From Serendipita indica DSM 11827 (taxonomy: Eukaryota > Basidiomycota > Agaricomycetes > Sebacinales > Serendipitaceae), in assembly GCA_910890315.1 (NCBI GenBank), contig CAJVGD010000014.1:744001-808000 (forward strand): DNA of 64,000 nucleotides. The letters run 5' to 3'. Below, piece after piece: positions 57,501 to 64,000 of this stretch. Under the pieces are notes generated by a model that saw nothing but the letters and a program-made list of their open reading frames with translations, did no database searches and was not told where the DNA came from. How positions within the stretch are numbered: position 1 is the first letter of the stretch; each line of letters begins with the position of its first letter. The position numbers and the translations under genes are program-made.

Positions 57501-60230
57501 CTTCCCTTTCCATCTCCTCCATCTTTTCCACATCCTCAACTTCTCCGTACGCGTCCGCAAGCTCTAGGGCTATTCTACTCGTCCGAACATCCTTGTCACC
57601 ATACTGGCTTCTGATTTTCTCGTAAATCTCGGAGAGGACTCTGAAACGTGTGTCGCAGTCGTCATCAAAGCCAAGGAACTGTGCAAACGCAACAGCGTCG
57701 TTTGGATGTAGTTCCTCCCATGATGATACAAGAGTGCGGACGTGAATTGATAAATGTGGGAATAATAATATGTTGTCCCAGTCCGCTACGGAGGCAATCA
57801 GCCGGATGGCGGCGTCGTGGTATTTCTTGGCTTCGTCTGGAGTCATGCGGTCTCGAGCCCATGAGTGAACAAGAGGGTGAAGCCGCAGGGTGACAATGGC
57901 GCCCGTCGAGACAAGAGATACCAAGGAATACTGCTGGAGCTCGTCTAGCATATCCACGAGCTCGTCATCATCAAAGATTTCCTCTGGGCAGAAGATCTCT
58001 CGGAGAAGTTCTACTGTGTCTTGATAGTTGGGAGGCCGATCAAGCAGTTGGCACATTTCATACTCGAAATGTGACTTTGCAGCGGCGGCGATTAGCGGTT
58101 GTGGAAAGTCGGCATAGTGAACCATGGACAAGATGTTGAGCAGTTGACGAGACTTGGGTGATAGCACATCTAGCGTGACATCGAATGCTGCGTAGACGCT
58201 ATGGTCATACTTGAGTTTTTCTCGAGTGCGAGCTGGCCGATCGAGTAGTTTTCTTCGATTATGCTTGAGGCGCATTGTGTACTGACGTAAACAATGCTGA
58301 CTTTTGATGTAACAGCCAGCTTGCACTGGGAAGAGTTAGCAAGTGTAGGACGTTATTGAAGGAGAAAGCCGACCAATAGCAACCGGAAGATAGCCTAGTT
58401 GCTGTACTATCTCTGCTGCAATCTCCTTTTCATCATCAGTTGGTGTTGTCCGGGCTCCATCGCCGAAGCCAAAAGAGCTTCGATCGACTCTTCGCTAGAC
58501 ATCACGCCAAGCTTCAGGTGTCCTCTCGGAGACAGAGCCCCAAGGTTCATGTTGCGCGTTGTGACTAAAATAGAACCATGCTCGCACTCCGGAAAATAAT
58601 CTCGGAGATCGAGAAGGTTAGAATCCGCATTATCAAAGACGAGCAACCAGCGCCTTGTCACTATCGAGTCTGGGTGGGCCAATAGTTGAAGAATGTCTTC
58701 TACTGCCTGAAACGTATATTCTCGCCCTAAAGTACGCACTCGGGCAATCAGGCTCGACTTGATAGTCTCGGCAGAGCTTGCATCAATAAAAAGGATGTGC
58801 TGATAGCTGCAAGGAATCAGTATACATACAATAAAAGATGCCACTCACCTATCCTCGTATTCACGACAGAACTTGAGAACACACTGAGTCTTTCCGGATC
58901 CACCAAGGCCAGAGATAATCATCACACGCTGTCCTAGATCATTTGAATCCAATAAGGTAGCGACCATGGCCTGCATAACTGCTGGTCGAGGGACGTAAAA
59001 TGCTGACAAGGGAGGCAGTCCATGGGATGAGGCAAGTCCTCGAGGTCGCGCACGGACTGAAAAGAGTGTCAGGGAGAAATTTCCGAGCTATGAAATGAGC
59101 GTACAAAGTTGCTCCAGTGTCACGGCTGACGGAAACTCCGCAGTGCGTAAACAATTATCCATCGCGGCGCTTACTGCATCACCCTCGAGGTAGATTTTCG
59201 TATGCGAAAGGATCCCATTCACACCATCTTCGGATCGGATGAATTCGAGACCACGCTCAACAGAAAATCGTGAATATACGCCGAGGGATCCTATCCGCCG
59301 TTGCACCTCTTCGGCAGTCGCTTCACAATCTACTGCGAGCTGTTCTAGAGTCGAATAGACGTCTGATTCAGTGGCACCCAGCGATCGAACGGCAGCCTTG
59401 CCACTTCCTAGGCTGAGGAGGCATGAAACACGCGCATCTGGTCCGAAAAGATCAAAGGCCTCCTTGATGGCCACCAGTGTGGGATTATTATACCCGTTCA
59501 CACTGCTGATAAGATTTTCGCCTCTACTTTCGTCCGGACCAACGAACACTGGTGAGAATAGACCAGGTGTAGCCCAAGCGAGCTTGATCGCCTGCGCAAT
59601 TGTCATGTTTACTGGTGCGGATCTGGTAGGGTAGTTGCGAAGCAGTCTACAGGCTGCAATATTGGCCGTAGAAAGATAACCTATTGCCCTGTAGGATGTA
59701 AGACACTGCCCTCGTATATCAATCTTGACTCACAGGCGACAACTTCCGTTGAATTTGCCTTTGGTGTCCTCAAAGCTCGTGTCAAGGGGTATACTGTGCA
59801 CTGTCAGGAGTTTGTTGATGGCCGATTCCAATAAATCCGTTCTCGCCGAAGGTTGACACCCTTCAGGAGGAAAAACCTGGGTACAAAGGCCCACAAAGGC
59901 CTCCATTGCATCTTGAGTAGATAACCTTAGGACTGCTAGGAGAATGCCGATTACACTATGAGGGCGGTTAGCGAATAACGGACAGAAAATTGAGACGCAC
60001 GCTCCAGCACCAGAGGCAACTATCAAGTCAAAATACTCGCAAGGGTGAAGAACATTTCCTGTATCCATTTCCACTCGGTGTAAGAGCTGCCTTAAGATTT
60101 CAAGTTGGGACAAGCATTTTGAATCGCCGCCATCTGCACGTGTGGTTTTAGTAAACCAGAGGGGGATTAAAGAAGCTTGAGATCCACCCAATATAAGAAT
60201 TTTCAACCGATCTGGCGTCTTGAGCCTCAT
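54556..60230 (-). CDS. Patatin-like / NB-ARC / TPR NLR
   Basis: A tripartite fungal NLR. The start is at 60230 (MRLKTPDRLKILILGGSQAS). The N-terminal patatin-like domain (about residues 1-360) is degenerate: DGGGxRG is LGGSQAS, the GxSxG elbow is FDLIVASGAGA, and the DGG-NNP aspartate region is ENLISSVNGYNNPTLVA. NB-ARC follows with P-loop IISGLGGSGKTQ (about 58905), Walker B RRWLLVFDNAD and SILVTTRNMN, then a winged-helix region (LHPLVHSWARDRMT). From about 57.6 kb to 54.8 kb there are many 42-residue TPR-like units (LEEAESLRTEELALR, YYDAEVLRREELEGR). A Pro/Asp-rich tail ends NWSMFF. About 1,780 residues in eight or so exons. All visible frames stay open. TPRs are the likely ligand-sensing part. 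Confidence 0.85.
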
Positions 60231-60439
60231 CAAGGTGGCGACTAAGATATGAACTCGGCGCTTCCTGTTCCCATGATCTCGCCTAAATCAACCAATGTTG
60301 AGCTCGGTGATTGAAGATATAATCTCGAGTGAGGCCTCATTAAGTCAGAGCTTATTTTGGCTTTGCTACTGCGCCGAAGTAAGGACTAGAGCGGGGATAA
60401 ATTACTGTCAAAGCAAGAAACCGGATTACAGTATATCGT

Positions 60440-62663
60440 CTAATTGTAACCTCGCTCTTCTTGTTTCCGCCACACTTTCCGCCTCCTGTGTTGATCTCTT
60501 CGATCGTGCTTGTCTCTCTTTGATCGTCCGAGCTTGTCGAGGTCAATACCAAAGGCATCCAGCATCTGGTCGATGGAATCATCCTCATCCGGTTCAACAT
60601 CAGATGTCGCTTCGTTCTTCTCGAGTCGTCGTATTCCGCGCGCTCGGATAACCTCTCCATTCTTTGGCTCATGAGGAAAGAGATCTCCCCATCCCGCCTT
60701 GCGGGCATCGTAATAGTCCCTTTTGCCTTGTGACTTGGGAATGACTATACGAGCAATTTGTCCTAGGGAGACAATCAATGTTTATCGAGTAGAAGAGGAG
60801 ATACGGACCATTAGGGGTACATGTATCCATTGTAACGTGGCCAGATCTCTTCATTGGACTGTATATAATACGCCTCCATGAATATGAACTCTGTCGCAGA
60901 TGCTCTTGAAGCACTGTATCGGCTGCTTCTGTTTGATAGATTCGTTCCATTCCCTGGCGTTCGGTCTCCAAGGGGAGTGCATCACCCTCGTCGGGATATA
61001 TGCCTTTGTCATCTTGGTTTAAAGGCTCGGAATGCACTATTTCGATGCCGTCTGAGCTATCCGCTGGTGCATGCTCCAGCGTGTCGACTGAAGGCACATC
61101 AGAGCGCTTATCTTGCCGAATGGGGTTCGAGGTCATCATAGAGGGATAGTAGGCAAGACGTTTGGGTAAAGGCGGCCTGGCACCCCTCCTAACGACAACA
61201 TAGGAATATTGAACGTCCTCATAGAAACCTTTTGCGTGTTTTGTCTTCTTTTGAAACTCGGGTCGATGGAATCGCTGCGAGAAAGCGCAGACATCTGGAG
61301 TCGACTTTAGGGGACAGGCGCCGTCGTGTGGACACTTGCATCCCGTCAGTCACAAAATGCAAAGTATCGAAATCATACCGGAGCGACTATATGAGCTCCG
61401 CCTTCAGAGGCGTTCCCAAGTCCAAGTAGATAGTCTCGGGCATCAGCAACAGCGCGAAACCCTTCAGGTGTGCCTTGGTCGACAATAATCTAGCGCTGTC
61501 AGAAGGCGGTATTGGATTGATGTGAGTGACGCTTACAATCGTATCGGCCTCTGAGTCCCACATTTCTTTGACAAGTTGCTTTTTTGATGCAGAAGTCGGA
61601 AGTTGAGACAATACAAAAGCTGAGATCGCAATGGCTTGACGATGATCTCCTTGGATTTGCTGCAAGTCAAAGTCATTGAGCTCACGCCAAAACTGTCTGT
61701 GTATCACGGCACAGTCTCCAGTCATACGGTCTATTCGATGAGCATGGTCCACAGGATAAAGCGAGCCCTTTACCTCGCTCGATTCTTTTGGCTAATGAGA
61801 CAAGACCTTGACGGTTGTCGAACCCAACGTAGCGTTTGACACTAGTTTCTTTGAGGGTCGTTTCCTGGTGTTCCCAACCTTCTTCCCGTTTCCCGAAGAA
61901 CGTCAACGTCGACCTAGAGATCATGAGATCAGACCTGATCTCTTGGAACAAGACTTACCAGAAAGCGGCTCCAGTTTGGCTTCCAAAGTCTAGAATTGTC
62001 GTTGCCGTCCAGTCCCGAGGCGAGCGCAGCTTCAACTCATAGAGAACGGAAGTTATGGCAGCTGCTTGACCCGGGAGTGTAATAACGGCATACGCGAGCC
62101 CCTCGCGAGGGCCCTTTAATCGCTCATCTCTTGTGGATTCGTACTTAGGAGTGTCGGCGGTCCACCGTGACCTTGCCCCCAATGGAGTAGAGAACAGCCG
62201 TTTGGCATCCTGCCTTAATTGATGTTTATCACTTTCTGCGACCTTTTAGCTCAGGGTGGGTAAGAGTCTGAGACGTACCGTTGACGAGCATCTCCATAGA
62301 GCTGATGAGTTCAAATGGAAGTTTGATTTGGTTGATTCTATCACTCCCAAAGCGTGCTGCTGCCGATTTTCGCTTCCATTGGGTACTCTTCAAAGGTTCA
62401 GAAGAGGGACGAATATTCACCAGGCTGCTGTCGTCTTGGAGGTTCTCAGCGTAAGCATTCGCGGTTTTAAACGCGTCAGAAACTTGTCCAAACGAGTTTT
62501 CGTGCTTTTGAAAACTGATGTTGATGTCTTCGACGAGCTGCTTATCCGGGCCGTCCAGTTCTGCGGGCGGCGAGTTATTCAACTCTGCTGAAGATGCCTG
62601 AGAGGTGTTTGAAATGTATCTTGCATGCAATTGCAGACATGGACGCGTCGCCGTTCTCAGCAT
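60440..62663 (-). CDS. RSM22: Mitochondrial ribosome protein Rsm22 (methyltransferase-like)
   Basis: A small-subunit mitoribosome assembly factor related to methyltransferases. MLRTATRPCLQLHARYISNT looks like a mitochondrial targeting sequence. ARFGSDRINQIKLPFELIS is followed by RLKGPREGLAYAVITLPGQA, AITSVLYELKLR and the SAM-site-like TTILDFGSQTGAAFW. Then LPTSASKKQLVKEMWDSEAD, TPEGFRAVADAR and LLDLGTPLKAELI, and a cysteine cluster (CPHDGACPLK...CAFSQRFHRPEFQ) that would bind Fe-S or zinc. YEDVQYSYVVVRRG is typical. An acidic/basic tail ends at 60440. About six introns. Divergent from CSN2 with 106 bp between start codons. Confidence 0.9.
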
Positions 62664-62769
62664 TCGGGCGGTCGAAGGGGTTGGCGCTGATCAAAGCTTG
62701 GTCTCTGTCACGTCCAGAGGCTACCTCCAAACCTTGACTTGACAGCCAAAAGAACGCGAACCTTTCATC
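62664..62769. promoter_or_regulatory. 106-bp divergent promoter between RSM22 and CSN2
   Basis: Start codons at 62663 (minus) and 62770 (plus) face away from each other. No TATA box is evident. Confidence 0.5.
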
Positions 62770-64000
62770 ATGGATGACGATGATGCCGATTATATGGAAG
62801 AGGCAAGTGCTCTCGAGCGACAGACCCGTGGTGGCTGATCATCTGCTTACCACAGGAGGACTTCAACTACTCTGATGGATCTGGAAACGCAGAACAGGAT
62901 GATGACGATTTTGAAAACCGGTACTATATCGCCAAAGGTACCGTGCGATCAATGCGCATTGTGGCTAAGCGCCTCATCTCCTCCAGGCAAGAAAGGCGAC
63001 GATCCAGAGGCAGCGTTGAAAGACTTTCGATCCATAGCTCAGGATGAACCAGAAAAAGGAACCTGGTCAGTCCTAGCCATCTCAAACCAACCGAAAGTCG
63101 ACTGAATCAGAATGATTTACAGGGGGTTCAAGTCGCTGAAGCAGAGCACAAAGCTACTCTTCCTGGTCCTAAAGCGACCGAAGGATGCCCTTGAGACATA
63201 CAAGTCACTGCTCACTTACACCAAGGCGGCAGTCACACGAAACGAATCGGAGAAGGCGATCAATGGCATTCTTGACTATGTTGGAGGCGGAAAGGGTGGC
63301 GCAGTGGAAGTAGAGGTGTTGGAAAACTTCTACGAGGCAACTAGGAATGCCCTCAAGGACGCTAGGAATGAGGTGAGAGTGTACCAGGCTACGTTAGGCT
63401 CAATCTGATAGTCAAGCAGCGTTTATCAACCAAGACCAACCTCAAACTTGCCAAACTGTGGTTGGATCGTGGCGAATACGCTCGTCTCAAGAAGGCACGT
63501 ATCTCTCACATGGATCGTCAACTGCCAGGATCTGAATCGCCTGTAGCTTCTGGATGAACTAAAGGCATCTGCTCAACAGGGAGGAGACGAAGACCAGGCC
63601 GCCAAAGGAACGCTCCTCCAAGAGATTTACGCTTTAGAAATCCAGATGTACAACGAGACAAAGAATTACAAGAAACTCAAGGAGATCTATTATGCATCCG
63701 GTCAAGTCACTTCGGCCATCTCTCATCCTCGCGTTGTTGGCGTGATCAAGGAATGCGGAGGCAAGATGTGGATGCGAGAGAGTGAGTCGAGCATGCCATC
63801 ATCTCGAACAGTCACTTAAAACCTTTGAAGAGCAATGGCAACGCGCCTCTGAGGATTTCTTCAGCTCCTTCCACAACTATGACGAGGCAGGCTCTTCTCA
63901 ACGTATTCAAGTGCTGAAGTACCTCGTGCTTGCCTACCTCCTGATGGGAAGCGAGATCGACCCTTTCGACTCTCAAGAGACGAAACCGTACAAGAACGAC
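62770..64000 (+). CDS. CSN2: COP9 signalosome subunit 2, 5' part
   Basis: A PCI-domain subunit of the CSN complex that removes Nedd8 from cullins. The start [11 protein letters not shown] joins [20 protein letters not shown] and [20 protein letters not shown], the acidic N terminus typical of CSN2. Further exons give [80 protein letters not shown] and [31 protein letters not shown] is at the window edge. Helical repeats are complete, but the PCI domain lies beyond base 64000. Introns include one near 63060-63120 and one near 63780-63833. Confidence 0.95.

Noticed and set aside
1-64000. tRNA or rRNA genes
   Set aside because: I looked for A/B-box and T-loop patterns by eye and found none convincing. 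A tRNA search program would be decisive.

Overview
The window is nuclear DNA of a filamentous basidiomycete. The genes are dense and cut by many 45-60 bp introns. The set includes an AA9 LPMO and GH27 enzymes with fungal CBM1 domains, the fungal-only family HRI1, a Rom2-type Rho GEF, and expanded NLR-like genes (NACHT-WD40 and patatin-NB-ARC-TPR) of the kind that fill Agaricomycete genomes. A Rhizoctonia-like member of the Agaricomycetes fits best, but that is inference. I see no rRNA, convincing tRNA, CRISPR array or intact transposon.

Layout. 1-1.9 kb: 5' part of a NACHT NLR on the minus strand, running off the left edge. 2.8-3.4 kb: a small one-TM protein, possibly DUF1770/Atg43. 3.5-18.7 kb: mostly housekeeping genes, namely SEC5 (exocyst), RPB4 (Pol II), a CCC2-type Cu-ATPase, RDS3/PHF5 (SF3b), RPT4 (26S proteasome), a secreted AA9 LPMO with CBM1, and PUS1. 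18.9-27.9 kb: an SDR, two tandem GH27 alpha-galactosidases each with an N-terminal CBM1, a PEBP gene and HRI1. The SDR and PEBP each also have a decayed partial copy, so this stretch is one tandem duplication of an SDR-galactosidase-PEBP unit. 28-43 kb: a Caj1/Djp1-type DnaJ protein, an ELMO/CED-12 protein, MTHFR, a CRAL-TRIO protein and a ROM2 Rho1 GEF. 44.4-50.0 kb: an inverted second copy of the left NLR locus, made of a decayed piece of the small TM gene and a full NACHT-WD40 gene with 14 almost identical 129-bp WD40 units. 50.7-52.5 kb: SEC61 alpha. 52.8-60.2 kb: a stand-alone patatin-fold gene followed, on the same strand, by a patatin-NB-ARC-TPR NLR. In both, the patatin catalytic dyad appears lost. 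60.4-64 kb: RSM22 (mitoribosome) and the 5' part of CSN2 (COP9 signalosome), head to head.

How it works together. Conserved genes for secretion (Sec5, Sec61, Rho1 GEF), transcription, splicing and proteolysis form a stable backbone. Accessory genes sit in three patches: NLRs at both ends of a 43-kb interval, a secreted carbohydrate-enzyme patch, and a patatin/NLR pair. The accessory patches show the recent change: inverted and tandem duplication, repeat amplification, minisatellite length change and gene decay. The most interesting system candidates are the paired catalytically dead patatin genes and the amplified, locally variable WD40 receptor. Four single-base indels (one in the Cu-ATPase, three in the right NLR) may be assembly errors rather than biology. 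Intron positions were read by eye from splice signals and homology, and are not computed.
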